NCBI GenBank assembly: GCA_036768485.1
Contig: JAVLUZ010000825.1
Span: 210,846 to 274,845, forward strand
Direction of reading: 5' to 3'
DNA: 64,000 nucleotides
Source: Mermis nigrescens
Taxonomy: Eukaryota; Nematoda; Enoplea; Mermithida; Mermithidae
Below the pieces are notes generated by a model that saw only the letters and a program-made list of their open reading frames with translations, ran no database searches and was not told where the DNA came from. Positions 1-11,726 of this stretch are shown here, one piece after another; the stretch's first letter is position 1; every line of letters begins with the position of its first letter. A program made the translations under genes and the position numbers.

Positions 1-455
1 CTACCTTTATTAGAAATGGCTTTTGGTGCAACATTTTTTGCCAAAAATTAAAAATTTCCGACAATTTGCTCGAAAAAAATCTTAAAATTTCTGTGACTGT
101 GGCGATAATCTGGCGCGAAGCGCCGAAAAAATTTCGAAACCAAAGCAGAAGAAACTTAGAACCTCAAAGTATATACTGCTAGATCTCCTGTATTTATAGC
201 ATTCAAAGCAGATTGTCGAAAATTTCGAAAATTTATGCTTGAAAAGAGAAGAAAACTGCTGAAAAGGCTGCTTTAGCTCTTGAAATCGTCTAGAACCTAT
301 TTAATAAACGTTATAAAGAAGTACTTAGCGCGATGCGCCGGAAAAATTTGAGAAATATGATCACTGACGGCCAAAAATCATTGAAAACCACATACCTTTC
401 GTTATGTCGCCAATTATTTTTGGCTAATAAAGGGTGGCACCGCCTCCCCCTCCTA
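1..455 (-). repeat. Partial R1-type hAT-like element
   Basis: It is similar, in the same orientation, to the 24035-24661 copy. Shared features are the GACAATTTG...CGAAAAAAATC segment, the palindromes GGCGCGAAGCGCC (near 112) and GCGCGATGCGCCGG (near 328), the CACTGACGGCCAAAAATCATTG segment (near 364), and a CCGCCTCCCCCTCC end. The window edge truncates it. Confidence 0.65.
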
Positions 456-639
456 TATTCGGTTTTTGAACAAATTTTTAGTAACCACAAAATTCATAGG
501 TTTTTCTACTAACAGTTGCTGACGTAGATCATGGTCATGATAATTCATTTTGATGGCCTTCTATTTCATTTTCATAGAGCTCTTAAAATCTGAAAGGATC
601 CCAAAAATCAGAAGACACCAAAATTGAATTGTTGGTGTT

Positions 640-1665
640 ATTAAAGCGCTTGTAGTCTAATTTATATTGGATTGAATTTAAGCTTACGAGTTGAAGACTA
701 CAGGTTTTTAGATGTATGTAACACGTAAGCAGACATGAAAATTACAATAAAAGTGCTTTTCAAGGCATCACGCCTCAGCTATGTATATCAACAAATGAGA
801 GTAAAACCACTCAGCAAATGAACGCTTGGGTAAAGATTTAGAAGTATGCACCTACATTAGTTTCTATAGTATATTTCAAAATTCTTGAGACTTTTTTACA
901 GAAGGTGATTCAAAAGTGTAAACAATTCGACCAATCGACAAAAGGCATTTTTTCAGTACCCGCCTCTCATATTTTCTGGTTCGCCAGTCGTCTCCTGCAT
1001 GTATTTTCTGCTCCTACAGCCTTTGCTTGGCATTATTGCCATTCAAATTTCGGTTTTAAGCGACCATGAACTGCAAGCAAAAAGTCGTATGTGCGGCTGA
1101 GATCGGACCCCATCACTTTCAAGTTAAAGGCAGGCGTCTTAATCATGCTCAGACGTGGGAGTGGGGGTTTAAGGGTGTACTTACAACCCCAGAATATGAA
1201 AACCCCTCCGCAAAAATCGATAACTACTAGAATTGAATTTTTGGCATTTTTTGGAATTTTTCGCCGGTTTTGACCTTCAGAATTTGGCTGCTGTCCATGT
1301 ATGGTCTTAAGACCTGGGCTACCAGCGGGAGACGACTGCATTGTTCAAAAAATATTCATCAGTTGTCCAAACGTGACGGGTGGGTAAGAAAGCCGTCGCT
1401 CTTTTCGCTTTACGCTAGTTGGTTGAATTGTCAATGCTTTCGAATCACCTAGCTGTAAAAAATCTCAAGAATTTTGATTAGACCATGAGAACAATGAAAA
1501 AAATATGAAAAGAGGAAAAATGTCAAATATTATTTTTTATAAATATAATATCGATGACGATATTTTTAGGGTCGTCGTTTTCGTTAACGAAATGTTATTT
1601 TTTATCGTTCACGAAAACGAAAATGATATCTTAATCCACTAACGAAAACAACGCTACCTATATGT
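640..1665 (+). repeat. Dispersed repeat (family R4), inverted relative to 21675-23412
   Basis: Long stretches here match the reverse complement of 21675-23412. Examples are the segment with CAGTCGTCTCCTGCATG near 985, the GTGACGGGTGGGTAAGAAAG segment near 1375, and the TTTTCGTTAACGAAA-rich end near 1580. A third, partial copy runs from about 5880 to 6985. This copy lacks the R1 insertion carried by the 22-kb copy, so it preserves the empty site near 1305 (GTCTTAAGAC). The nested R3-type segment is at 1138-1318. No open frame suggests a protein. Confidence 0.7.
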
Positions 1666-1669
1666 GGTT

Positions 1670-4058
1670 GGGTACATGTATATATGTATGTACAAGGAAA
1701 TGTGCACCTACGTACTTAGCAAGTAGGTACATGTAGGTACTGCAGTAGATGTGCTTACACGTTCATCCGAAACTATATGGTCCATTCATCATTTAGCAAA
1801 AAATTGAAAACTGGAACGAAACCTCTCTCATAAACGCAACGAAATTAATAAAACAAACACAAAGCAATTCTGGAAACATCGCATACCTACTAAATACAAG
1901 CAACGTCAGCGTTACGCTAACCATAGATGGAATCAACGCTCTTTAATAGTTTTGTTTTACCTGAGAAAATAAATTTGCTCGATTGAAATCGTATGATTAG
2001 CTTGTTATTTGCACCGTTTTGTGGTTTTGGACTGCAACACAATAGCACTTCTACAATTTGTCAGTGCGAGAAGTTCGCGACTATCCCTGAGACAGTTGAA
2101 AGTTCAGAAATTATTAGTCGTGCAAAAAAGAGGTTTACCGCTGTTCTCTGCACCAAGCATTTCTTTTGCGAAAATTCAAACCTGCAGACTTTTATATAAA
2201 AGACATGAATTTATAAAAGTTTCATCCTTTCACCTGAAAAATCTGCACGAATCCTAAAATGTACATAAGTCTATGCTCCTAATGGCCGAAGATATCTGAA
2301 ATTATTGCAGCTCTGTTTCTTGACGCCTTACGCTTCTGTAACGATATATGTGCCGCCTTCATACATGTATGTAACTACGCGCCTGATCGTCTGATCAGGA
2401 AAGTAAGAAGAATTTTGTGAAAAATTTCTGGATCAGAGGATAGCTAACGTATAAAACAACCTACTTTTCAAGGTTTTCGGAAATACGGGAATTGGCTTTT
2501 CAGCCATTCGCGGCGTTCGACTAAACATTTGCAAGATTCACAGAAACTCTATTGCGTACATAAGAATCAGTCCCGCAATGAATTAAGAAAATTAAGCTGA
2601 CAGGGACCACAAAATTCATGCAAGGGCGGATTGGGAGGGGGTGCGCCGGCCCCCCCCGTATCGTCATGGAAGAGTTGGACGCAATTAATAGAAAAGCGGG
2701 AAGATCTAACACTTTCGCGCTTCGCGTCGTCAACAATTTATTGTATTTTGTTTTATACATATTACAGAATTTAGCGAGTAAGAAAAATTTTGAAAATTTT
2801 TGAAAGTTTTTAATTTTTTAGCATCAGATATTATTTTGCGTATTAAAAGACGGCAAAAAACCGCTAATTACGCGCGCGTCGTAATATGCGAATTTTTCGG
2901 ACTATTAGTGACGTATTTGGAAAATTAAGGATTTCGCCACCATTCCTTGTCAGAAAATCCTGGATAAATCGCAGAAATTATGAAAACAAATCTATTCTTC
3001 ATCACTTCAAGAATGCCGAATCGATAGAGGACGATCGCATTACGCCCCGCTCCATCTCATATCGTCTACGTCAGTCGGTGTAACATTACATTAATCCGAA
3101 GATGAAAGATTTAAATGCATATCATATCACTATTTGTATTCGTCTATCAAAGTGCATCGTATGAATAAGTGAGAATGAATTCAAAAATTGCATGTTCGGG
3201 AATACTAAAGAGGCAATCGCGCCAGTAAAAGCCGGATAAAACTTCAAAGTTTTTGAATGGTGCATGAAATAACATTTGAACCGTGATTTGGAGTAAGTAG
3301 TACAGATATTTCTTAACGCGTAATTGTGAATCTTTTCTGCGGCTATTTGGGCTTTTCAAATTAACCCTCACTAATTTTCCAGCTGCTACGTTTAGCCTTA
3401 CACTAGTCAATGCGCACCTTCGGGGCACATTCACGCATTTAATGTTGATCTCGAGGGACTTATCCGACTATCTTCTATATTTCTATAGCACAAATTTGAA
3501 AATGATGCGAAACATCTCTCAAACAACGAAGTGTTGGGCATCCCCACAAGATTTTCGTCGTAAATTATAACCAATTTATTTTAATTTTTTAAATTTGAAT
3601 TTACTATTTTTTACTTTATCGATTTTAAAATGGCTAGAATTTGAAGTGAACAATAAATTTCATTTCTAAAATTTGAACAGAGTTGTAGGATTCGAACTTT
3701 ACACAGACGTTTTTTCATACAGAGAAATTCAGGAAATCAGGAAATTGTAATTTTTATTCATCTTTTCATTTTTCCATTTAGCATTGCTTCACTCGCACGT
3801 ATTGCAGCAACTACAGAATGTCCTTTTTCGGAGAAGAAATTTTTTTTGAATTTGAGTTGCTTCGCATCGATCGAACGAAAGCCGAAATTTTTTAACTACG
3901 CTGGTATCGATTTCCGTATTCAAATCCTTTTTTCATCTTTAGATCGATGGCATAATTATTCGAAATTTTTTGCTAGTGCAAACGTTTTCGCGCGAGTGTG
4001 GGAATTTCGTTTCTCACTAATTGATTAAATCGCGAGATAACTTTTGTAAGGAAAGGTT
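1670..4058. other. AT-rich region without recognised genes
   Basis: This lies downstream of the Hox gene on its strand. I see short degenerate palindromes and a GC-rich fragment near 2618-2660 resembling the end of an R1 element (AGGGCGGATTGGGAGGGGG). The open frames of 60-95 codons have no domain features or supporting splice borders. The first few hundred bases below 4158 are presumably Hox 3' UTR. Confidence 0.5.
3575..3758 (-). terminator. Candidate polyadenylation signals of the Hox gene
   Basis: TTTATT on the plus strand (AATAAA on the minus) occurs at 3753-3758, about 400 bases after the Hox stop codon, and again at 3575-3580. The hexamer is common in AT-rich DNA, so either may be chance. 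Confidence 0.25.
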
Positions 4059-4158
4059 TCAAAATCTAGCTGTCACTAAGCACGCGAGATGCACACTGAC
4101 AAAACGTAACGTAGCGTATTTGTAGAAGCGGGAAGAAAATTTTTGGTGAAAGCTGAAA

Positions 4159-4465
4159 TCAGTTGAAGCGCTGAGCAGTTGTGTAGGCTGCGTTTGCAAA
4201 ATGTTTCGAAGGGTAGAGCGGCGGCGCCGAAAAATGCGACGGTTGGACTCCACTGTCGCCGCCAGAGAACGCTGCTGATACAGAAAACGTGGCGACGGGC
4301 TTCTGTTCCACCGACTGCGCTGAGCGGCTTTTGATTGGCGTCGCAGTCGCCGTCGTCGCCGCCGCCTCGTCGCCGCTGTCGTCTTTGCCACTGCTGCTGC
4401 CGCCTGCTCCACCTTTGCTCTCCTTTTTAAACTTCATGCGTCGATTTTGAAACATTAAACCAAAA
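4159..4465 (-). CDS. Hox gene, last coding exon: end of helix 3 and C-terminal tail
   Basis: The frame reads FQNRRMKFKKE, homeodomain residues 49-59, with Gln50, Asn51, Arg53 and Lys55 (the DNA contacts) intact. It continues into a Gly/Ser/Ala/Thr-rich tail of about 90 residues ending in a TGA at 4159-4161. With the canonical AG at 4467-4466 the exon is 307 bp. The phase fits exon 2, but the join gives Ile-Cys-Phe-Gly-Leu-Met-Phe-Gln-Asn, that is, four extra residues and no Trp48. Starting at 4453 instead would give the normal Ile-Trp-Phe-Gln-Asn, but the intron would then end in AT rather than AG. A single G-to-T change at the old acceptor, a sequencing error, or noncanonical splicing could explain this. 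The whole protein would be 334 residues with the insertion and 330 without it. Confidence 0.88.
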
Positions 4466-5299
4466 CTTTGCAATTAGAAGTTCGTCGTCATTTTTGAAAC
4501 ACAAAATTAGAAAAGGTTTACAATTGAAAGTATCCTGAAGCGAATCATTGTAAAGAGATATTCCAATACCTACCTATAATCGTAATAACTTTGCGTCTCC
4601 GTTATGCAAAACGTATTTAACGATTACGTAGGTTTGGCCTGCCGAATTCTTCCCGGCAGAGGAATATGGATCATTATACTGAATCAATGGAATTATTCAT
4701 AGACTGCAAAATATCCAAGCCAAACAAAAAAATGTCTGAAATTCGCGATTCACGTATTGGCACTTTGAAATGTTGGCATTCTTATTTTTAATTTAATTGG
4801 ATAATCTTTTATTGTGCGAAGGCGTAATCAGTTCCATATGGAATAAATATCAAATTTAATAATTTAATACTTTATCACTTTCCTGAAGCGTCAAACAAGT
4901 AGCTCTTGATTTACATAATGTTTGAGCTAATTTCTAACGTCATTTGAACTCAACTCATCCAATTTTAGATCTGCTATGTAGCTCCGGCTGACTATAGATT
5001 TTCGCTATTTTTTATTTTTTCTCTATGACTGTGATCTGTTTTTAACCTAGCTGATTGCAGACGCTTGATTACTAATCCTTTGCTCAGTGACGGGTTGTGA
5101 TTCTACTGCGGCCCTCTCCTTCTGGGTAGGGTTTTTATAGTTAACAATATTAAAATGAAAAATGTCATTAACGACGTGTTTTTGAGCCGTCGTGAACGAA
5201 ACGATATCTTTTTTCGAGAGTCGTTAACTAAAACGATATTAATTTTGGTATATAATACCGTTAAAATATCGTTAGTTTTTCCGTACATTTATTCGATCC

Positions 5300-5856
5300 T
5301 ATGGGCGGAATTTAAAAGGGTTTTTGGCCGTCGATGATCATAATTTCTCAAATTTTCCAGCGCTTTACGCCGGATAACACCTTTTAATAATATTTTTCAC
5401 ATTCTTGGCGACCCGGAAGCCATATTTTTGCTCAGGGAATAGGTTTTAGACGATTTCTATAGCAAAAATAGCTTTTTCAGCATAGTCTTCTTCTATTTCC
5501 AAGCATAGCTTTTTCGAACTTTTCGGGACGTTCTGCGTCAAATGCTATAAATATAGGCGATTGAGCAGTAATTCAAGCTTTTAAAGGTTCATCCGCTTTG
5601 ATTTCTCAAACTTTCCGGGCGCTTTGTGTCAGATATTTGCGAAAAACAAAAAAAAATTATTGATTTCTTCCAGCGAAATTGTCGAAAATTATAAAATTCT
5701 TCGAAGAAATGTTGCGCCATGGAACGATTTTAAATGAAAGAAGACAACGCAAGACGCCAAAAAATGCTATTCCGCACGTGAAGGGCAAATTTTGGCATCT
5801 ATTTTTGACTTTTTGGAAAAGTTGGCTGCCCCTCTTGGAAAACCCTAGATCCGTTA
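5300..5856 (+). mobile_element. R1-type hAT-like non-autonomous element
   Basis: This forward copy starts near GGGCGGAATTTAAAAGG and ends near AACCCTAGATCCGTTATTG. It carries the family's internal features: the GGCCGTCGATGATCATAATTTC segment, AGCGCTTTACGCCGG, and the shared AATCCTAGATCC-type end. It lies in Hox intron 2. I could not define a target duplication. Confidence 0.6.
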
Positions 5857-6137
5857 TTGTTTAATTCTATTTAACTATACTGCACGAGTTTGCAGAGGAG
5901 GATGCTGACTGTGGGAGGGGAGGTACAACAGACAGATTTGATCCTCTGGGGCATCTAGTCACACAAGGGCGTGGGGGTTATGTAACTTACACCCCAGAAT
6001 CTAAAATAATCAATGCACAAAAATTGATTACCTCAGAATTGACTGTTTGGCATATTTTTTGGGATTTTTGTCGGTTTTGACCCTCCCCAGAATTTGGCTG
6101 CTGCCCATGTCTGGTCCTAACACTGGAGCCACAGCAG

Positions 6138-6625
6138 CAGGCGTGGATTAAGAAGGGGTGGGTGACCGCCCCCGTGTCGCCAAAAAATTTTGAATGCAAT
6201 AGAAAACATTGCGTATTTTTTGATGACTTTAGCCATTTTTATCACGATTTTTAAAATTTTTCCGACGCTTCGCCCCGAGTAGTATTCATTAATGACACTT
6301 ACTGACTTGGCGTTCTAAAAACTTTGTTTTTACGTGAGCAAAGCAGTTTGTGTGTAAAACAAGGATTTTTTTAATTCTTGCAATGATTTTTCGGGTATAT
6401 TTTCGGCGCTTTGTGCCCATTTTCGCAATAATTTGCGCGTTTTTCGTAAATAACTTTTAAAATTTTCTAAGTAATTGGTTCACAAATGATTCTGTCTACC
6501 AAAAGACGAAATATTGATAGTTTAAGCATAAGAACGGGGTTTTTTGATAATTTTTTGACACTCTTTAGAGAATTTGGGGTTCCGCTCCCCTCCTCCAATA
6601 TCAAAATATCCTGGTTCCACCATTG
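6138..6625 (+). mobile_element. R1-type hAT-like element with an exact 8-bp target duplication
   Basis: It begins CAGGCGTGGATTAAGAAGG and ends in CCACCATTG, imperfect inverted ends of the CAGnGGnGGA type. CACAGCAG flanks it on both sides (6130-6137 and 6626-6633), an exact 8-bp duplication as expected for hAT transposition. It sits inside an R4 repeat copy in Hox intron 2. It has no transposase frame, so it is non-autonomous. Confidence 0.75.
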
Positions 6626-8407
6626 CACAGCAGGAAAGGGCCGCCTTGTTCAAAATATCAGTTAATTGTACGTCCACAACGTGACAGGTGGGTAAGAAAG
6701 CCTTCCCGTCTTCCGCTTTACGCTGAGCGGTGGAATTGTCGATGCTTTCGAATCACCTTACTGATGTAAAAGGTCAAAAATTTTGAAACAGCATAGAACA
6801 ACGATAAGAGCATGAAAATGGGAAAAATGATGAAGATTATTTAAAAAACGATATTATTATCGTTAACGATGTTTTTTCGGAGTCGTCTTTTCGTTAACGG
6901 AACATTATTTTTTCTAGAAAAATATCGTTAATGAAAACGAAAACGACATATTTTTTCACTAATGATAACAACGCTACTTCTGGGAACTGAATGGGTAAAA
7001 ATCACGAGCTGTCGCAAAAAAGGTTCAAACTTTAATTCCAAAACAGTGTCAAACCACAATTTATGTCATTCTTGCAGAAAGCGCTCCTGGCCTTCATTTT
7101 GCCCTATTTTCCCCAAAAAATTTTAATTTTTTAAGTCTAGGAATCAGAATTCCCCCTTCGTCGCCGCAAGTTGATGCCTAGTTCAATCAAACCCTCATGT
7201 CCACGTGTATTATATTACTTTCAATATAATATCAATTCAATCGTTGCTGAAAAGGCTCTTCTCTTGTAGATATGTACATCAATGGCCGCTTGTTCATAGT
7301 AAGTAAGACTGTGGTGTAAACAAGTTGAAAGTTGAAAAGCCGCTCTACTTGGAATCGTGCAATAGTTCAAAATTCTTTGTCACATTATGCAAATAATTGC
7401 CTCAGTTCGCTTCAGACGTTTGATGCATTAAGTTTCTAGCCATTAACAATTAAGCTATTAATTCAATAAAATTTTACGAGGGTCTCTAGAAGTCTTACAA
7501 GGACTACTATATAAGAATACCTGATTGAATAATTCGCCTCGCAGCATGCATCAAAAATTATATTTACAAATTTGTTCAATTGAGTAAAAATATTCAGCTA
7601 AATTTTTTTGTGATTTACGAACATGGATCGTTGAATTGAAAAAAATAACACAATGAAAATCTTACGGTGTTTTACATTAATCTGGGTATTATCTTCGAAA
7701 ATTCAATGACAACAGGCTAACGTTAGAGAATATACTTTAAGGATAAATAAAAATTATAGGAACAGAAATTAGAGACAACCCAAGAACTTAGAAAAAAGTC
7801 AAATTAAGCAAATGGCTTTGAAGACAAGTTTTAAAGACAATCAGGTGAAAGTAACGCCTGAATTCATTTAAATTCCAGGATTTTTCTTACGACTTCTGCA
7901 ATTGATGAGTTTTTACAGCATTTACTTTCATCTCAATAATGCACATCCGTATTATTGGAAAAATTCGAGTATAGACACTTTTTAACATAAAGGAAAGTAA
8001 AGGAATGTTAAACTTGGATTTGAAAAATTTGATTTTGTAGACACAAAAACTTTTAAATACATTTCTCACCGATTAAGTCGCATCTTTAACGATTTTTTAT
8101 TTTGAGAAATCAAAAACTTTTGTTTATGAGAATTAAGCTCTGTAAAATCTATACATTTCCGGCCAATCAGCTCTGAACACTGAGCTCTTTTTGTATTTCT
8201 CTTTTCAGCAAACCCTGAATAACTGCGAATTAACAAGGAATTTAAACTACTGCTAAAATCCGAAGAATTCTAATAAATCTGTACTGTTACGGCCCAAATT
8301 TTAGTTTTTTTATGAATAGCAAATTTCAATTATTCGAACGGATATAAGAACAGAATGCGGTGTGAATAAAATATAATTGTTTCTCAGAATGCAATATTTA
8401 TGCTTAC

Positions 8408-8555
8408 CATATTTTAATTTGCCTTTCAGTCAATCCTAGTTGGTTCGACAGCTCGATCCGTCGTTTCCTCTGTAAGTACTTGCTGAAGTGAAATTCTTTT
8501 TCCAGTTCTAGAGTTTGAAACCTTGCGTAAGTCTGACGACCTCGTTTTTTCTCGC
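8408..8555 (-). CDS. Hox gene, coding exon 2: homeodomain residues 1-47
   Basis: This 148-bp exon is bounded by the acceptor TGTTACAG and the donor GTAAGC. It completes the Gly codon from exon 1 and reads 48 codons plus two bases. The frame contains [19 protein letters not shown], followed by [11 protein letters not shown] and LTERQIKI. This is the N-terminal arm, helices 1 and 2, and the start of helix 3. Gln6, Thr7, Tyr8 and the LELEKEFHF core are central-class (Antp/Ubx/abd-A/ftz-like) signatures. Helix 2 ([14 protein letters not shown]) departs from the near-invariant arthropod Antp type, which points to a fast-evolving lineage or paralogue. The linker from PWM to homeodomain residue 1 is only about seven residues. 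The intron falls within codon 48, the nearly universal Trp48 (TG then intron). Confidence 0.96.
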
Positions 8556-8589
8556 CTGTAACAGATTTTATTTGTCTAGTATCAGCATG

Positions 8590-9160
8590 AGTATATTTAG
8601 GGGGACGGGTGGGGAAAGGGGCAGCCGTCTCCTATTGCCCGAAAATATTAGGCGAAACAAAGGGTACTTTGCAATGATTTTCGGCCATCGATCATCGTGA
8701 TTTCTCAAAGTTTTCAGGCGCTTCGCGCCGCTTAATACCTATTTATTACATTTACTCCCTTTCTTGGCAGTCTGGTAGCCATATTTTTGTAGTTTTTGTC
8801 CATTTCAGGGGCATAAATTTTAAAAAACTTTTGCGTTCCACGTTAAATGCTTCAATAGGTTTTGTTCCAAATGCACAACAACAGGAAATAACGGAGTATA
8901 TAATTAAGATGCTGAAATTTTATTCATTTTTAGGCGCTTCGCGCCGGGTTTAAGCTGAAGTTAGAGAAATTTGACGCAAAATTGCTTTAATTTGTGAAAC
9001 TTTTTAAAATTTTTGTTCCGAAAATATTGTCGACTGATAAAACGGCGAAAAAAGCTATTCTGCGTGTGGATAGCGTGTTCTTTAATATGTTTTTTAATGT
9101 TTTGGAAAAAGTTGACTTACCGCCCTCCCTTACGAAAACCCTAGATGCACCACATCAGTG
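8590..9160 (+). mobile_element. R1-type element abutting Hox exon 2
   Basis: It has the family features GGGGACGGGTGGGG, GGCCATCGATCATCGTGATT, GGCGCTTCGCGCCG (twice, near 8718 and 8934) and an ACCGCCCTCCCTTACG end. It begins about 35 bases outside the exon 2 acceptor (8555), so the polypyrimidine and branch-point region of intron 1 is squeezed against, or partly made of, repeat DNA. The long open frame at 8994-9473 starts inside it and has no recognisable domain. Confidence 0.6.
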
Positions 9161-10449
9161 TCCAATCGAAGCTAAGATTCTTACGAAATCTTCGAGAAAA
9201 AGCAGCAATTTAGTATGTTTCACCTTCCTACAATATATACTAGATCTTGTATTGAATTTTGCTTGCTATGAATCAAGTTTAACTAAAGCTTACTTTGTTT
9301 TCTACTTCTCATTCTCTTCCACTTTATTTATTTTTTGCTTAGAAGACCTACTTTGCAAGGAATGCCCTCTTTGGTTACAACATATCAAGTTTTCTAGAGA
9401 AAAAATGATTAAAATTTCCGGCACAATTCTTCAAAGTGGTGTTGTTGCTCAAGCATGGTCGGACTTAGAGTGAACAAAGGCGGCCGCCTCTATCGGTCGA
9501 GACTGTTGGCGAATATGAATGAATGACGTATTTTATACGGATTTTCGGCCTCTGTCTATCAGGTTTTCCAAATTGTTACGGCGCTTGGCGCTTAATTTTA
9601 TTAATTCATTTAATTTATTGAGTTTCTCGGCATCCTGTTTTTAAAGTTTTTGAGTGCAGCGAATAATGAGTGCAGTGAACTCTACAAAATCATTTCAACA
9701 GCTGTCTCCTTCGAAGCATTTTTACCGCGCGTAAAATTGAAAGCGAGTTGTCTTCTTACTGCTATTCGATATCCTGAATTTTCAAATTACCTTAAGATTT
9801 GCGTCAACTTCTTTTTGAATGAAATTGAGAGAAAAACACGTTTTCCATGAAAATTTTACGTAAAAATTTAATTTTTTTCTCTAGAATAGATATTCCTTAC
9901 AAGAAAATTGCTAAAAAGCTATTTTGCTCGTCACAAACAATTTTCGGTACGATTTTGGATTGGGCTAAAACTCGAGGTACCGTCTAGCGACTAGATGCAC
10001 AGCGTGTCATCGGTCAGCCAGCCAAAAACTGCTTAAGCAAAAGGCCACGAAAATTGTAAAGGCCAAAAAAGCATAAAAACTACGTTAATCTACAGCTTTT
10101 AGTGAATAACAAGCGCTTTTACATAACTTTATTATTTTTATTTGTTTTTTATTTTTATTTCATTTTAAATCATTTTGCTTTATTTTTGTAAAAAAAATTT
10201 CATTGTTCCATTATAGGGAATTCAAAGAAAAAACTAGAATTTTATTCACCTCCGTCCATTCTTTCAAAAAAATTTTCAGGCGATGGACCTGTACTCAAAA
10301 TGATAAAGTTTAGACAACATAAGAATCATTTTTTATATAAAATTTATGGAAAGTGTAAATTCTTATCAAAAAAAGTTCTGCATAAAAAGTGATTCGAGCA
10401 ACATTATGCATTAAAAACAGCGAAAATATTACTTCGTGAGTTGCAGATT

Positions 10450-11720
10450 TTTGGAAGTATTGTCGGCTCGTTGATTTGATGCGCGTATGTATCGCCCCCT
10501 ATAAAAACCCTTTGATCCGTCCTACTGGAGCCAAACTCGATAATGCTGCTAAGAAGAGATTTTGTTTTTTGCGCCGGAAATCATACGCTAATGTAGGATC
10601 GGATGCCGAGGACTCAATTTATGGTTCGCATTGCGCATATCTTAATTACCACTCGAGCCTAGGCGCGTTTTTGCGTTCCTTAGCTACGTTTTTCTATCTT
10701 ATCAGAATTAGAGCTAATGACGAAAAGATCGTTCATACTCGTACGTACAGTAAGAAGTGAATTACGAGGCTACCATTGGCAGGTGTCGTGATCTTGCGAC
10801 GCAAACAGGAAACGGTTGCTCTTCGTAGAGCCTACAGTAAGACTCGTTACTGTACTCCGATCGTAAAACCAGAAAAAGATGAAAAATTCGAACAATAAAA
10901 AGCGACGGCCCCGTTGTCGGGGTTAGATCGTACAAAATCGCATTAGCGCAATAATGGGTTTGTTTTTATTACGGTAATAATTCAAAAAACTACAGTAAGC
11001 CACAGAGTGGTCTTACGGTAGGCCGGACGGTCGATATTGAAAATAATGATTGAGAAAACGCCAACTGCGCCGCTTTCTATTCGCCGTTCGGTGATGGCTA
11101 TTCCGTAGCGAAGGAGCATGAGAACAGCGTAGCACTGCGCATTTTAAATGCTCCAATTTAGTTTTTTATCACTGGGGTGGGCGACGAGGGAAAATTGTTT
11201 TTTTTTATTTTTCGAAGGAGAAAATTAGAATTATAAACGTTGAAATATTCGACTTTGTCCGAGTGCGAACGGTGGCCGAGATGAAAGAAGCCGCCGCCTA
11301 GCTGGGGCAGCCGCCAAACTCCTCAACTATGCGCGTGTAGGCCCAACTTGCAGCCAGAAGTAAATTTACGACACGGCGGTCACATCAAAAGAACTCGTTT
11401 CCTAATGCGTCGCACCTCGGCCGCACTAAAACCGCTCCAAGCCGAAAAATTCGCCATTATTTTAATAACTGCGCCGGTGATTTATTGAGTAAACTGCCAA
11501 GGTGTCTTTTGGTTCGAAAGTGCAACACGGCGAGCATCCCTCCTTTATGCTACAATCGATGGATGGAAAAATAAGAAAAATCGAACCAGTATGCGGATTT
11601 GAGCGCTTTGTTTTAAATGACTCATTCCAAAAAATACACACGCCGCTTACCGAAAAACGAATTAAGTACCTATAGCTACTCGACTTTGCCTAAGTGCGTA
11701 ACCTGTCCACTGCATTTACA
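10450..11720. promoter_or_regulatory. GC- and CpG-richer block in Hox intron 1, possible regulatory region
   Basis: The base composition here differs plainly from the flanking AT-rich intron, with many CG dinucleotides and little poly-A or poly-T. I see no member of the dispersed repeat families in it and no recognisable exon. Hox introns often carry enhancers, so a conserved regulatory block is one reading. An old, unrelated insertion is the other. The evidence is compositional only. Confidence 0.25.
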
Positions 11721-11726
11721 TAAAAC

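Larger units (their letters stand above)
4466..8407 (-). other. Hox intron 2, splitting homeodomain codon 48
   Basis: This 3.9-kb intron interrupts helix 3 after two bases of codon 48. The donor is canonical (G, then GTAAGC). With the canonical choice the 3' border is TTGCAAAG at 4466. At the position that would restore Trp-Phe-Gln-Asn, the intron would instead end in AAT at 4454. Inside are R1-type repeats (5300-5856 and 6138-6625), an R3-type element (5945-6128), and AACGTT/GTTAAC-rich short repeats (about 5124-5285 and 6845-6980). Confidence 0.8.

Noticed and set aside
4059..4412. 117-codon frame overlapping the last Hox exon in another frame (Arg-rich)
   Set aside because: It is a shifted reading of the Gly/Ser/Ala-rich Hox tail. 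The frame with FQNRRMKFKKE is the real one.
8994..9473. 159-codon plus-strand frame
   Set aside because: It starts inside an R1 element and ends in AT-rich intron. It has no domain, and other R1 copies are broken in this frame.
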